This document shows positions 37,544 through 46,907 of a stretch of 64,000 nt of DNA, piece by piece (the first letter of the stretch is position 1; each line of letters opens with the position of its first letter). The notes beneath the pieces are model-generated. The model worked only from the letters and a program-made list of their open reading frames with translations. It ran no database searches and was not told the DNA's origin. A program made the position numbers and the translations under genes. The stretch comes from Leptospira bandrabouensis (GTDB taxonomy: Bacteria > Spirochaetota > Leptospiria > Leptospirales > Leptospiraceae): NCBI RefSeq assembly GCF_004770905.1, contig NZ_RQHT01000014.1, forward strand, positions 1,054,001 through 1,118,000, in the 5' to 3' direction.

Positions 37544-38206
37544 ATGCGATCATTTATTTGGGAATTTCCCCTTACTGCAGGTTTTTCTTTATTTCTTTTT
37601 CTTTTATACCCAATTGTATCTATTTTTTTTCCTGATTTAATTGGACCATATTTTATCGCAACACCTGGAGAGTTAGAACCAATCAATTGGATTTTATCCA
37701 CTTTCTTTCATGGATCAGGTGCTCATCTTCTTTCGAATTTGTTTTTCCTTCTACTACTGGGTCGGGTTGTAGAAAATCGCGTAGGAAAAGCTCGTTGGTT
37801 ATTGTTTTATTTTATGGCAGGCATACTGTCCGTGTTAGGTGATGGAATTGTAAGAGGATTAATATTTGGTGATAGGACTCCGATTGTTGGGGCAAGTGGA
37901 GCTATTTCTGGTTTGGCTTCCGCCGCAACATTTTTATCTCCTTTTCGATTTCCCATCACTAAAACAAAATCTATACCTTTTCCTGTTTTTCTCTTTGGTT
38001 GGATGATGGTTTATTCTGATGTAACTAATTTGTTTGCCCGTGACCAGGTAGCTCACTGGGCTCATCTAGGTGGATTTTTTTCTGTCTTTGTAACAAGTTA
38101 CTTACTTGGTGATAAAGAAAGGAGAGAAATCAGACAGGGCTTTCTTCTCAACTTTACCTTTTTTACATTGACTATCATTCTTCTTTTTTTTATCAACAAT
38201 AGGTAA
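37544..38206 (+). CDS. Rhomboid family intramembrane serine protease
   Basis: 220 residues, six membrane helices. The active-site Ser is in GASGAISG on helix 4, the catalytic His is in VAHWAHLGGFFSVF on helix 6, and the oxyanion-hole HLLSNLFFLL motif is on helix 2. It cuts transmembrane helices of other proteins. Its substrate might be the secreted or membrane-anchored products encoded in the same operon, an inference from position only. The stop overlaps the next start by 1 bp. Confidence 0.95.
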   Translation: MRSFIWEFPLTAGFSLFLFLLYPIVSIFFPDLIGPYFIATPGELEPINWILSTFFHGSGAHLLSNLFFLLLLGRVVENRVGKARWLLFYFMAGILSVLGDGIVRGLIFGDRTPIVGASGAISGLASAATFLSPFRFPITKTKSIPFPVFLFGWMMVYSDVTNLFARDQVAHWAHLGGFFSVFVTSYLLGDKERREIRQGFLLNFTFFTLTIILLFFINNR

Positions 38207-39648
38207 TGAACTTAAAATTTCGAGCGAAGGATTACAAATCCGATGACTCGTTTGAATCAGCTGAATACGAGTATTTTGGCAATGAAAAGGAAGGTTGGGA
38301 AATCAAACGAAATGGTGACCCTTACCTCCACTTAGGACCGGGTTATATTCCTCTAAAAACCATTTCCTGTGGCGTTTGTTCCACAGACATAGACAGAAGG
38401 TTTTTACCCTTCCCTCTCCCACAAATCATTGGGCATGAAGTTCTAGCGGAAGGTCTTGGCGAACACCAAGGAAAACAGTATGTCGTCGAAATTAACGATA
38501 CTTATGAAGCACGAGGAGACAAGTCTCCTGATGTTTTTTGCAAAGAAGGGATTCCCACTCATTCCCCGGAACGAAGAGTGCTTGGCATTGATCGGCTTCC
38601 TGGTGGGTTTGGACCTTATATTTTAGCCCCTGTTCATGCTGCTATTTCTTTGGAAGGTGTTTCACCAAAAGCTGCTGTACTGATGGAACCCTTTGCTGCC
38701 GCCTTACAAGCCATTCTTGCTTCTCCACCAAAACCGGGAGATCATGTGGCGGTCCTTGGACCCCGTCGTTTAGGGAGTTTGATTTTGGCTGCCCTTGCCT
38801 CTTACCGGAAAACCAATTTATCCGATTTTCGCATAACAGCAATTACCAGGCACGATCACCTAGTGACTTTATCCAAAGCTATGGGTGCCGATGAAGTAAT
38901 TGATCTTCGAAACACCGACATAGAAAGTTTAAAAAACCAATTTGACATAGTTTATGATACTACTTCGACAGCTTCAGGTTTTGAATCTGCGTTACAAATA
39001 GCGAAACGAGAAGTTCATCTGAAAACAACGAATGGGCAAGTGATGGCAGGAATTGCTCATTTAACGGAACTTGTCGTAGATGAACTTTCCATTCTTCCTT
39101 ATTCCGATTCAAATGTATTGTTTCATTGGGAAAAGGAAAATCGTAAAAATCGAAACATATTCGTGTTTGGTAGTGTTTCCGAAACGATTAAAGAAAAGTT
39201 GAAAACACAATTTACAGTTTTCGAGGGAAGTTCCAAAGAAGCAGAGAGTATTTTGAATTCTGAAATGTTTTCCAACCAATTGCCAAGATTTGATTTAGTA
39301 GTGGTTTCCAGTCCAGAAGAATTGAGTTTAGCAATTCGTCCGAATCCAGGGCATGAAAATTCTTTGGTACGACCAAGGGGTGCCATCCTTGTTGATACAT
39401 CTAAAACAAAAGATTGGCCAGCGGATGCAAGTTTGGTGGGAAAATTTTTTGCGAATCAAAAAGAGATACATAGTTCTCGATGCGGGGATTTTCATATGGC
39501 AATTTCACTTCTTCGTGATAACCCAGAGATCACTCATGCACTCGAAACAAATTTAATATCTCATAGGTTTTCCTCAGACCAATTGGAATTGGCTTATGCA
39601 ACCGCTAAAGATCCTTCCAGTGTGAAGGTAGTAGTAGATTTTAAGTAA
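38206..39648 (+). CDS. Diverged MDR-family dehydrogenase
   Basis: 480 residues, about 130 longer than a standard zinc alcohol dehydrogenase. Catalytic zinc residues appear in ISCGVCSTDIDRR and IIGHEVLAEG. The structural-zinc lobe has only one Cys (DVFCKEGIPTHS), so that zinc is missing. The Rossmann domain begins VAVLGPRRLGSLILAALASYR, with an atypical glycine loop. The extra length lies after residue 280, including a FDLVVVSSPEEL segment like a second nucleotide-binding unit. Substrate unknown. Embedded in the uncharacterised operon 36723-43654. Confidence 0.8.
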   Translation: MNLKFRAKDYKSDDSFESAEYEYFGNEKEGWEIKRNGDPYLHLGPGYIPLKTISCGVCSTDIDRRFLPFPLPQIIGHEVLAEGLGEHQGKQYVVEINDTYEARGDKSPDVFCKEGIPTHSPERRVLGIDRLPGGFGPYILAPVHAAISLEGVSPKAAVLMEPFAAALQAILASPPKPGDHVAVLGPRRLGSLILAALASYRKTNLSDFRITAITRHDHLVTLSKAMGADEVIDLRNTDIESLKNQFDIVYDTTSTASGFESALQIAKREVHLKTTNGQVMAGIAHLTELVVDELSILPYSDSNVLFHWEKENRKNRNIFVFGSVSETIKEKLKTQFTVFEGSSKEAESILNSEMFSNQLPRFDLVVVSSPEELSLAIRPNPGHENSLVRPRGAILVDTSKTKDWPADASLVGKFFANQKEIHSSRCGDFHMAISLLRDNPEITHALETNLISHRFSSDQLELAYATAKDPSSVKVVVDFK

Positions 39649-39652
39649 CTTT

Positions 39653-42103
39653 ATGAACATAAACAAACAGATTCACACTTCCTTAGGCCCGGTACTTGCT
39701 CCCATTGAGGATGGTCTTTGGGAGATTGATCTTACGCATTTACGAATCTTTTTTGGGCTTTCCATTCTTTCTCGAACTATTGGAGAAGAGATTGGTAATC
39801 AATTACATTCTTTGCCAGGAGATTTGTCTTTTACTTATAAAATAAATCCTACTATCAATCATGAATTAGTGGATATGCATATCCAACATGTCCAGGTGTT
39901 TGCCAGGGCAGGAATTTTAAAAGATTGGGTTTTGTTTCGAGAACAGTTTGAAGAGAATTTACGTTTTGTATTTGGTTCTTTCCAACAACAATCGATAGCC
40001 AAAAAAATTCACCCCGAATTTTACGGGGAAGATCCGAACAGAAATTCTTCTGTAGCTTTATTATTTCCTTTTGAAGCAGAGTTTATTCATCCTTCCGGTT
40101 ATTATATTTTAATGGAAAGGGTTGCTAGTTTATACAGAATTGGTGACTTCTTTCTTCGCATAACAATAGATACACAAGAAGATGGTTGTCTAAACTTAAA
40201 CAACATCAAACATGAAGTGATTAGTGATGTACATACAAGAACTTATATTGCAGGTGCTTCAAAAATTAGTGAATCACTCAGCAATGGGATGATCAATGCG
40301 GCCCAAAAGGGTGAAACTTTTTACGAAGAAGAAAACAGTCATTTTAGTAAAGTATTTGGGCAAATTGAAAAAACTCCGCTTGGAAAACTGACTAATATAA
40401 ATTTTTATTGGGAAGAACAATATCGTAATTTGATTTTAAGTTCAGACCCAGGTGTTTCGTTATCCATATTAAAAAAACTATTTCTTTTATTAGAAGATTC
40501 TTCAGTTTCTAAAAAAATCAAAGAAGGAAACACAATTCGGGCTCTAATTGGAAAAGTATCAGTTTATGTTGACCTATCTCGATTGGATCGAGTTTTAAAT
40601 TTTAGTATTAACCAGAAGAGAACCCTACTCGATTCTTCTTTTTATTTAAAACGAATGCCTATTTTGGAACAAATTGCCAATGCAAATGGGCATAAATATA
40701 GTTTTGAAGGCGTGAATATATTTTTAATCCATCATGTCACCTCTGAAATTATTTCTTTAATTGAAACTTTTAGAAGATTAAAAGCAAATTCACTTGATGT
40801 CGCCTTTGTAAAGTATGGTGGCAATATTCCTCCAGTTTATTTAGATATTTTGTTGGATATACCTACCGAAAACTTTTTTATGGCAGGCCTAGAATTCAAA
40901 CTTACAAAAAATCATACTCCTTATTATGGAATTTCTCCTTTGTATAGTGATTTTGAAATTCATTCCACATTCCGCCATAAATTAGAAGAAGCAAAATTAG
41001 GTTTTTTTGATGCTATGAGACGGTTGGCAGTATTTTTGTTTTTAAACAAATTATTGTCTTTAATTCCCAAAAATGAAAAATTAATTCTCATAGAAGATGG
41101 TGGTTATGTGGCACCCGTTTTGAATGAACGTGCATTAGATGGAGTGTCATTCGGATCAGTATTAGATGAGTTTTGGGTAGAGACAAAAGATCCAACCATT
41201 AAACAAAAACCATTCAATGAAATTTTAAAAACTTATGTAATGGGAACGGTTGAACATACACGCAATGGTTATGATCGTTTGGTCAAAGTAAAAGAAGAGA
41301 AAGAGTTTTTATTTTTGCCTACTTTTTCGATCGCAATTTCTAATGAAAAAACCAAGGAAGAATCTAAGGAAGTAGCTCGTTCTATTTTGAATGCGATCGG
41401 CAATACTTTGCACGGAATTGGTAAAGTATTATCGAAAAGAAAAATTCTATTACTTGGTTCCAACGGAAACATCGGTGGGTTTTTAAAAAGTTTTCTAATC
41501 GGTGGATTCCTTCATGAAAACAACTTAGATATTTTAGAAGTAGATCGCAAAATTCAATCGGAATCTAGATTTTTAAAATCGAGTTTTTCTCATGTATCCG
41601 ATTTGGAATTTGCGGAAATTGATTTGGTCATCGGTGTTACAGGGGAATCTATCATTCCCCCAAAAACTTGGGAATCTTGGATTCTTACCAGTAAACACAA
41701 ACAATTGTTTATTGCATCTGGATCAACAAAAACAGTTGAGTTTAACGATTTTATCAATTGGACGAATGCGTTGAATTTAGAGGAGAATCCAAAGTTAGGG
41801 GGAGAGGATTTGGAAATATCCTTCCAAAGAATTTTAGATCCGCAAACACAAATGGATTTGGGTTCAAAAATAGTTTTTAGAATCGATAAAAAACAAATCG
41901 AAAAGGCAGTTTATCTAATTAGCGATGGAAGTCCTGTGAACTTTTTGTTTTTTGGAGTACCAACTGAGTCAATGGATCCAATCATTTCTCAACTTGCAAG
42001 TGTGTCGTTAGGCATGGTTCATTATTATAAATCTAAGCGTCTACCAAAACCTGATTTATATGCGGTAGATCACCAAATTAATGTTTGGGGAGATTCATTG
42101 TGA
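39653..42103 (+). CDS. 816-residue protein with S-adenosylhomocysteinase-like C-terminal half
   Basis: No full-length family recognised. From about residue 400 on the pattern follows adenosylhomocysteinase: [14 protein letters not shown] (near 481), [13 protein letters not shown] (near 533), a Rossmann motif [16 protein letters not shown] (near 602) and [16 protein letters not shown]. The catalytic Lys and Asp of the enzyme (TKxKFDN) are not present; [11 protein letters not shown] stands there, so hydrolase activity is unlikely. The N-terminal 400 residues are unlike anything I know. Cytoplasmic. Starts 4 bp after the MDR gene and overlaps the Nudix gene. Confidence 0.7.
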   Translation: MNINKQIHTSLGPVLAPIEDGLWEIDLTHLRIFFGLSILSRTIGEEIGNQLHSLPGDLSFTYKINPTINHELVDMHIQHVQVFARAGILKDWVLFREQFEENLRFVFGSFQQQSIAKKIHPEFYGEDPNRNSSVALLFPFEAEFIHPSGYYILMERVASLYRIGDFFLRITIDTQEDGCLNLNNIKHEVISDVHTRTYIAGASKISESLSNGMINAAQKGETFYEEENSHFSKVFGQIEKTPLGKLTNINFYWEEQYRNLILSSDPGVSLSILKKLFLLLEDSSVSKKIKEGNTIRALIGKVSVYVDLSRLDRVLNFSINQKRTLLDSSFYLKRMPILEQIANANGHKYSFEGVNIFLIHHVTSEIISLIETFRRLKANSLDVAFVKYGGNIPPVYLDILLDIPTENFFMAGLEFKLTKNHTPYYGISPLYSDFEIHSTFRHKLEEAKLGFFDAMRRLAVFLFLNKLLSLIPKNEKLILIEDGGYVAPVLNERALDGVSFGSVLDEFWVETKDPTIKQKPFNEILKTYVMGTVEHTRNGYDRLVKVKEEKEFLFLPTFSIAISNEKTKEESKEVARSILNAIGNTLHGIGKVLSKRKILLLGSNGNIGGFLKSFLIGGFLHENNLDILEVDRKIQSESRFLKSSFSHVSDLEFAEIDLVIGVTGESIIPPKTWESWILTSKHKQLFIASGSTKTVEFNDFINWTNALNLEENPKLGGEDLEISFQRILDPQTQMDLGSKIVFRIDKKQIEKAVYLISDGSPVNFLFFGVPTESMDPIISQLASVSLGMVHYYKSKRLPKPDLYAVDHQINVWGDSL

Positions 42104-42522
42104 GTAATCACGGTTTTTTTCAAATTACCCAAAAATTGTTTCTTCGTAACGGAAATCAATTGTTAGTTTTGCGAGATAGAAAGTCTGGTCATGGTGATTT
42201 GCCTGGTGGCAGGATGAACGAGGATGAATTTTTTTCGGACTGGTCAGAAAGTATCTTTAGGGAAGTAACAGAAGAGTTGGGAGATCAAATAAAAATTGAT
42301 GTAAATCCTGAACCAATTTTTATTCATAAACATAGAGTAAATGAAGGAAATTTCCCTTGTGTGATCATTGCCTATTCAGCCAAACTTTTGGATGGGAAAA
42401 TTCAGTTATCAGAGGAACACGACTTTATGGACTGGGTTGATATTACTAATTTTGATCCTTCCAATCTTTTTTCGGAGTATATGTTGGATGCTGTCCAACT
42501 CTATTTAAAAAAATATGCATAA
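42100..42522 (+). CDS. Nudix hydrolase
   Basis: 140 residues. GTG start at 42100 with GGGGAG 7 bp upstream, overlapping the preceding stop (GTGA). The Nudix box runs from [13 protein letters not shown] to [11 protein letters not shown] with the REVTEEL core; there is a small insertion in the first half compared with the consensus Gx5Ex7REUxEExGU. Substrate (a nucleoside diphosphate derivative) unknown. Part of the 36723-43654 operon. Confidence 0.88.
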   Translation: MSNHGFFQITQKLFLRNGNQLLVLRDRKSGHGDLPGGRMNEDEFFSDWSESIFREVTEELGDQIKIDVNPEPIFIHKHRVNEGNFPCVIIAYSAKLLDGKIQLSEEHDFMDWVDITNFDPSNLFSEYMLDAVQLYLKKYA

Positions 42523-43654
42523 TTTATACGTTCCCCCTTATAAAATTCTCCTATTTCTCATTTTGTTCGGTTTTGGATTTTTTTCTGCATCCATTCTAAA
42601 AGATGATCAGACAACATTGCCGAAGATAGATATCCCAAAACCAGATTTTAGTTTTGATTTCAAATTTGATTTTAATTTCAGCAAACCTGAAGTAGATGAA
42701 GAAATCACAAAACCAACTAAGTCATGGAATGACGTTACGATTCAAACTAACGGAACCGATAGAAAGTATGGAAACCTAGTCGGAATTCAATTAGTTCTCC
42801 AACCTGAGGACTTTGTAAAAGAAGAATGGTGGCGTGAACGTATAGAAGAAACCTTAACCAAAGCCAAAACATCTGGTATTTTTGACCGAAAAACGATTGT
42901 TATTCTTCCTGAACATACTGGATCAGGTTTATTATTTTTAGATGAAAAATCTCGTTTTTTAAATGCAGATTCATTAGAGTTTGCTTTAAAAACCAAAGGG
43001 GAAAATTTTTCCCTTTCCGATTTATTTTATTTGAAATCTGAAAAGATGGCGGAAGTTTATGTTCGAACTTTTTCTGAACTTGCTAAACAATACAATGTTC
43101 CTATTTTAGCTGGAACTATCATATTACCAAATCCTAAAATTGTAAAAGGTAGTCTTGTTCTTGATTCCAAAGGACCACTTTACAATGTCGCTATTCCATT
43201 TTCTGCTGATGGAAAGTTGATGGATCCTCTCGTGAAAAAATCTTTATTAACAGAAGAAGAATTAAAAATACTTTCTCCTGGTGAAACTACTCAAGATCGT
43301 GTTTGGGTTGTTCCTGGTTGGAAAGTAGCTATATTGATTGGACAGGAAGTTTTTGATATAAATATATACAATCGACTAGTGGGAAAACCAATCGATGGTT
43401 TAATTTCACCTTCAGCTTCTTATCCAAATATGAAATGGCAATCTTTTGATTTAGAAGATTCTAATGTTTGGAAAAAGGAAGGGATGGCCAAATTCATAAA
43501 ATCGACAAAAGCACAAGACTTAGTTCAGGTGTTCTTAGCCGGGCATTTATATGGCCAAAAATGGAATGGAAAAACTTTTAACCTGCGAGATTTTTCGAAT
43601 GAAGATCAAGTGGGATCGGTAGAAAGTCCTACGATCTTAAACTTGTACTTTTGA
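42515..43654 (+). CDS. Nitrilase-superfamily protein lacking the nucleophilic Cys
   Basis: 379 residues. N-terminal membrane anchor ([19 protein letters not shown]), then an odd Phe/Asp-alternating stretch (residues 44-55), then a carbon-nitrogen hydrolase fold. Glu133 in [11 protein letters not shown] and Lys241/242 in [12 protein letters not shown] fit two members of the Glu-Lys-Cys triad. The third site reads [11 protein letters not shown], with Gly276 where Cys is expected. It therefore looks like a membrane-tethered pseudoenzyme, or one with changed chemistry. Last gene of the operon, overlapping the Nudix gene by 8 bp. Confidence 0.8.
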   Translation: MHNLYVPPYKILLFLILFGFGFFSASILKDDQTTLPKIDIPKPDFSFDFKFDFNFSKPEVDEEITKPTKSWNDVTIQTNGTDRKYGNLVGIQLVLQPEDFVKEEWWRERIEETLTKAKTSGIFDRKTIVILPEHTGSGLLFLDEKSRFLNADSLEFALKTKGENFSLSDLFYLKSEKMAEVYVRTFSELAKQYNVPILAGTIILPNPKIVKGSLVLDSKGPLYNVAIPFSADGKLMDPLVKKSLLTEEELKILSPGETTQDRVWVVPGWKVAILIGQEVFDINIYNRLVGKPIDGLISPSASYPNMKWQSFDLEDSNVWKKEGMAKFIKSTKAQDLVQVFLAGHLYGQKWNGKTFNLRDFSNEDQVGSVESPTILNLYF

Positions 43655-43715
43655 TTTTCTGGCGAAACTACAGTTTTTTTGAATCGTTAATTTTAAGATT
43701 AGATATAAAATCGAT

Positions 43716-43744
43716 TTGACAAGGCATACCTTTCCACAAAAAAT
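43716..43744 (+). promoter_or_regulatory. Promoter of the four-cysteine protein gene
   Basis: Consensus -35 TTGACA (43716-43721), 17-bp spacer, -10 AAAAAT (43739-43744). Transcription would begin within a few bases of the ATG at 43755, giving a nearly leaderless mRNA, which agrees with the lack of a ribosome-binding site. Confidence 0.55.
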
Positions 43745-43754
43745 TTTCAGAGTC

Positions 43755-43952
43755 ATGGCACAGAAGTCCCTTCCTAAAAATGAGTTTTATGTAAAATGCC
43801 CTTTGTATTCTAAAGGACTCTCTATTTGTCCTAGTGCCAAAGATCGTTTACAAACTGAGGATTTGGAAAGACTTACTTCTCACTGTATTACTGACACTTA
43901 TAAAGCTTGTGATATCTTTTCTGCTAAAAAAGAAAAAGAACAAGCAGCCTAA
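43755..43952 (+). CDS. Small four-cysteine protein
   Basis: 65 residues from the ATG at 43755; a TTG at 43716 is the -35 box and not a start. Cysteines at 15, 25, 44 and 52 (VKCPLY, SICPSA, SHCITD, KACDIF) in a short charged protein suggest a zinc or iron-sulphur site, unless oxidised. No signal peptide, so cytoplasmic. Family not recognised. Convergent with the lipoprotein gene at 43949, overlapping by 4 bp. Confidence 0.65.
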   Translation: MAQKSLPKNEFYVKCPLYSKGLSICPSAKDRLQTEDLERLTSHCITDTYKACDIFSAKKEKEQAA

Positions 43953-45079
43953 CCGTCACTCAGCTTCCTTACTTTTTTAAAATACTCATAAATCATCCAG
44001 TCTTCCGGAGAAAAATTTAGGTCATCTAAAACAAGTTCTCCTCTTTTGCTTTCATAAACTATTCGGTCCCCTGCGACTCCCCACAATCTTTCTATAAAAA
44101 AAGGAAAATGTTCCTTTTTGCCAGAAACCTTCCATTTCATTGGTTGGTTGGGATCGTTTTGGTTGGTAGCAATGAACTCGTCTTTCCCTGTCAGCCTCCA
44201 TGAAAATGCTTCGCGAGTGACAATGGGAATACCTCGGTTGATCGAAGGAGTTTTCCCTTGGTGGTAAACAACTTCTTTAAGATAAAGGTCACCAATTTTT
44301 CCGCCTACAATATAACCAGAAATTCCATTATTATAATAAAATCGTGGAAGCACAATGTCTTTGGAAAGCAGAGTCACTCGTTTTGATTCCAAATGTAAAA
44401 AGAATAAATTGTAAGAGCCACCAATTCCCGACCAAACTAGAAATTCATTTCCTATGGAAGTTATGTGGTAGTGCGTTTTTAGTTTTGGGAATGGAGTAGG
44501 AAAGAGATCTCCAGAGATGAATTTTTCTGGTTTGGAGTTTGTACCTGTTTTTTCAACGAAGAGTTGGTTTTCAAAAAAGTATAATAATAAATCACCAGAA
44601 TTAGTGATCGCCATTCCTGTTTTGCAAGGTATATGAACAATGGATTCATGTTCCAACGAGGAATCAGTTGTCGAATATCCAAATAAAGCACAACCCCCAT
44701 ATTGTTTTAATGGATACTGCACTGCCACATATTTTCCGTTAGCCGAAATTTGTATTGAATCGGGACGGAGTTTTAGTTCAATTGAGTTTCGACTGTCATT
44801 GACTAGGTCTTTAAAATAAAGAGTTTTGTTTTCAGTCCAAACAATTTTTGTTCTATCTTCAGAAAGTGCGAACAATCTAGGTTGGTTTGGTTTATTTTTA
44901 GATAATACTTCTGAAGTGGAACGATTTGCGGAAAGTCTATCCTGTAAAAGGGCAAGTGCCTTTTCATATTTTTCTTTAGAGATTAAATCTTCAATTTCTG
45001 AGACTAAGGATTCATGTTTCGATTGGCAGGAGAAAAAAAATAAAATAAAAACAGAGGTTATAATAGAAAATAATTTCAC
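43949..45079 (-). CDS. Putative beta-propeller lipoprotein
   Basis: 376 residues. Signal peptide with lipobox FFFSC (Cys18). A short helical, TPR-like segment follows (LISKEKYEKALALLQDRLS). The remainder looks like WD40/TolB-type beta-propeller strands (LFALSEDRTKIVWTENKTLYFKD, IQISANGKYVAVQYPL, ITNSGDLLLYFF). Function unknown. Start overlaps the EcsC gene's stop by 4 bp. Confidence 0.75.
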   Translation of the reverse strand: MKLFSIITSVFILFFFSCQSKHESLVSEIEDLISKEKYEKALALLQDRLSANRSTSEVLSKNKPNQPRLFALSEDRTKIVWTENKTLYFKDLVNDSRNSIELKLRPDSIQISANGKYVAVQYPLKQYGGCALFGYSTTDSSLEHESIVHIPCKTGMAITNSGDLLLYFFENQLFVEKTGTNSKPEKFISGDLFPTPFPKLKTHYHITSIGNEFLVWSGIGGSYNLFFLHLESKRVTLLSKDIVLPRFYYNNGISGYIVGGKIGDLYLKEVVYHQGKTPSINRGIPIVTREAFSWRLTGKDEFIATNQNDPNQPMKWKVSGKKEHFPFFIERLWGVAGDRIVYESKRGELVLDDLNFSPEDWMIYEYFKKVRKLSDG

Positions 45080-45696
45080 TGAGACTCCAACAATTCTTGA
45101 ATTTCTTCTGCGTGGATTTCTTTAGAAAATAGTTCCATTGCTGTTTTGCCAACACGTTTTGTATCATAATAGGCAAAAGTTCCTGTGACTACCGCACCAC
45201 CAATAGGTATCCAACGAGCAAATTGTTTTCGGATTAGGGATTTTGATATCATTAATCCTAATTTTTCTAACAAGGTTTGAAATACTTTAACGGTTGTTGG
45301 GCGAATCAAAATTTTAAGAGAAGATTCTTCTATAATTTTTCGGAAAACATGTGCGCCGCCATGTTTAAAAAGACAATAGAGTAATAATTCTTTGGTGACT
45401 TGAACTTCTTTTCCATAGAGTGCGGCTATGTCCAAAATCAAATGCCCCTGAATGCGATACAAAAACATTAATTCAGGAAGGATACTTAGAATTCCTAGTG
45501 GGCCAGGCGGTAGGGAGCAAGTGGCGCTAACCAGTCCCGATTTAAAGGATGCGTTTTGAACCAATTCCTGGATTAGATTGTCTGGAGGTTGGATTGTGGG
45601 CGCATAGGGACTTCGATAGTCTTCTAAGCCTGCAAATAACTCGATTAGGCCTTCTAAAAAACCTTCAGATTTGACCTGGGAAGGTGTTTCGCTCAC
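45076..45696 (-). CDS. EcsC family protein
   Basis: 206 residues. GTG start with AGGA about 12 bp upstream. The central region (SATCSLPPGPLGILSILPELMFLYRIQGHLILDIAALYG) is the hydrophobic core of the EcsC family, and the C-terminus contains the GGAVVTGTFAYYDTKRVG membrane-associated helix. Named after a Bacillus ABC-transporter operon but of unknown function. Divergent from prfA, coupled to the propeller lipoprotein downstream. Confidence 0.8.
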   Translation of the reverse strand: MSETPSQVKSEGFLEGLIELFAGLEDYRSPYAPTIQPPDNLIQELVQNASFKSGLVSATCSLPPGPLGILSILPELMFLYRIQGHLILDIAALYGKEVQVTKELLLYCLFKHGGAHVFRKIIEESSLKILIRPTTVKVFQTLLEKLGLMISKSLIRKQFARWIPIGGAVVTGTFAYYDTKRVGKTAMELFSKEIHAEEIQELLESQ

Positions 45697-45763
45697 GGGT
45701 TTCTTAAATCCTCGTTAGATTTTGGTTTATCAAAAACAGGCATTCTATATCCTTTCCATAGAC

Positions 45764-46825
45764 ATGATAGATAGATTGAAAAAAATTCAAGAAAAATACC
45801 TCCGTATCGAGGATGAGCTCGCCAAAGCCACAGCATCCGATACTTTGAAGAATCTATCGAAAGAAAGATCTCGCCTAACACCAGTATATACAAAAGCTGA
45901 TGAATATTTAAAAATTACAAAAGATGTTCAGGATGCAAAAGTTCTCCTTGAATCCGAAAATGATCCAGACATGCACGTTATGTTGAAATCAGAGATTGAA
46001 GAAGGTGAAAAAAAGTTAGAAGAGTTAGCGAAAGAACTCGAAATTATGTTATTACCTCCAGATCCAAATTCTGGAAAAAGTATTCTTGTCGAAATCCGTG
46101 CTGGAACTGGTGGGGAAGAGTCAGGTTTGTTCTGTGCCGATTTATTTCGCATGTATAATAAATATGCTGATAAACAAGGTATTCGAACAGAGATCATTGA
46201 CGCAAGTCCCACGGGAATTGGCGGTTTCAAAGAAATCGTATTTTCACTCGATGATGAAAGAGCTTATGATTTATTTAAGTTTGAATCCGGTACACATCGT
46301 GTTCAGAGAATTCCTGAAACTGAATCGGGTGGACGCATTCATACATCAGCAGTCACTGTAGCAATCCTTCCTGAAGCTGAAGAAAAAGAAATAGAAATCA
46401 GAGAAAGTGATTTGCGTATTGACGTCTATCGCTCGTCAGGTGCTGGTGGACAGCACGTCAACACAACTGACTCAGCAGTTCGTATTACACATATTCCAAC
46501 CGGTATTGTGGTAGCTTCCCAAGAAGAACGTTCTCAAATCAAAAACCGTGATAAAGCAATGCGCGTGTTACGTGCAAGGATTGTAGATCAAATGGCAGAT
46601 GCTGCCAAACAAAGTGCAGATGCGTTGAAAAAAGCTCAAGTTGGTTCGGGAGACAGGTCTGAAAGGATTCGGACTTATAACTTTCCTCAAGGGCGTTGCA
46701 CAGACCATAGAATCGGTTTTACGAGTCATAATTTACCTGCCATCATGGAAGGTGACTTGGATGAATTGATTGATGCATTGGTTCAAGAAGATAGATCGAA
46801 ACGTTTGGCGGAAGCAAAAGCATAA
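45764..46825 (+). CDS. prfA: Peptide chain release factor 1
   Basis: 353 residues from the ATG at 45764. GGQ motif is in [20 protein letters not shown]. The codon-recognition PxT tripeptide is PET in [14 protein letters not shown], at the PAT position of E. coli RF1, and the RF2 SPF motif is absent, so this reads UAA/UAG. A longer frame from 45722 adds 14 residues not found in the family. Confidence 0.96.
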   Translation: MIDRLKKIQEKYLRIEDELAKATASDTLKNLSKERSRLTPVYTKADEYLKITKDVQDAKVLLESENDPDMHVMLKSEIEEGEKKLEELAKELEIMLLPPDPNSGKSILVEIRAGTGGEESGLFCADLFRMYNKYADKQGIRTEIIDASPTGIGGFKEIVFSLDDERAYDLFKFESGTHRVQRIPETESGGRIHTSAVTVAILPEAEEKEIEIRESDLRIDVYRSSGAGGQHVNTTDSAVRITHIPTGIVVASQEERSQIKNRDKAMRVLRARIVDQMADAAKQSADALKKAQVGSGDRSERIRTYNFPQGRCTDHRIGFTSHNLPAIMEGDLDELIDALVQEDRSKRLAEAKA

Positions 46826-46907
46826 AAAAAGAATTTATTTTTGAAAGGAATTCGGTTGATTCAAACCGTCTGAATGTTATAAGGAATAGGGCGGAAATTT
46901 TCATTAG

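Noticed and set aside
43716..43754. TTG start adding 13 residues to the four-cysteine protein
   Set aside because: The TTG is the first codon of a consensus TTGACA -35 box; the added residues have no ribosome site before them.
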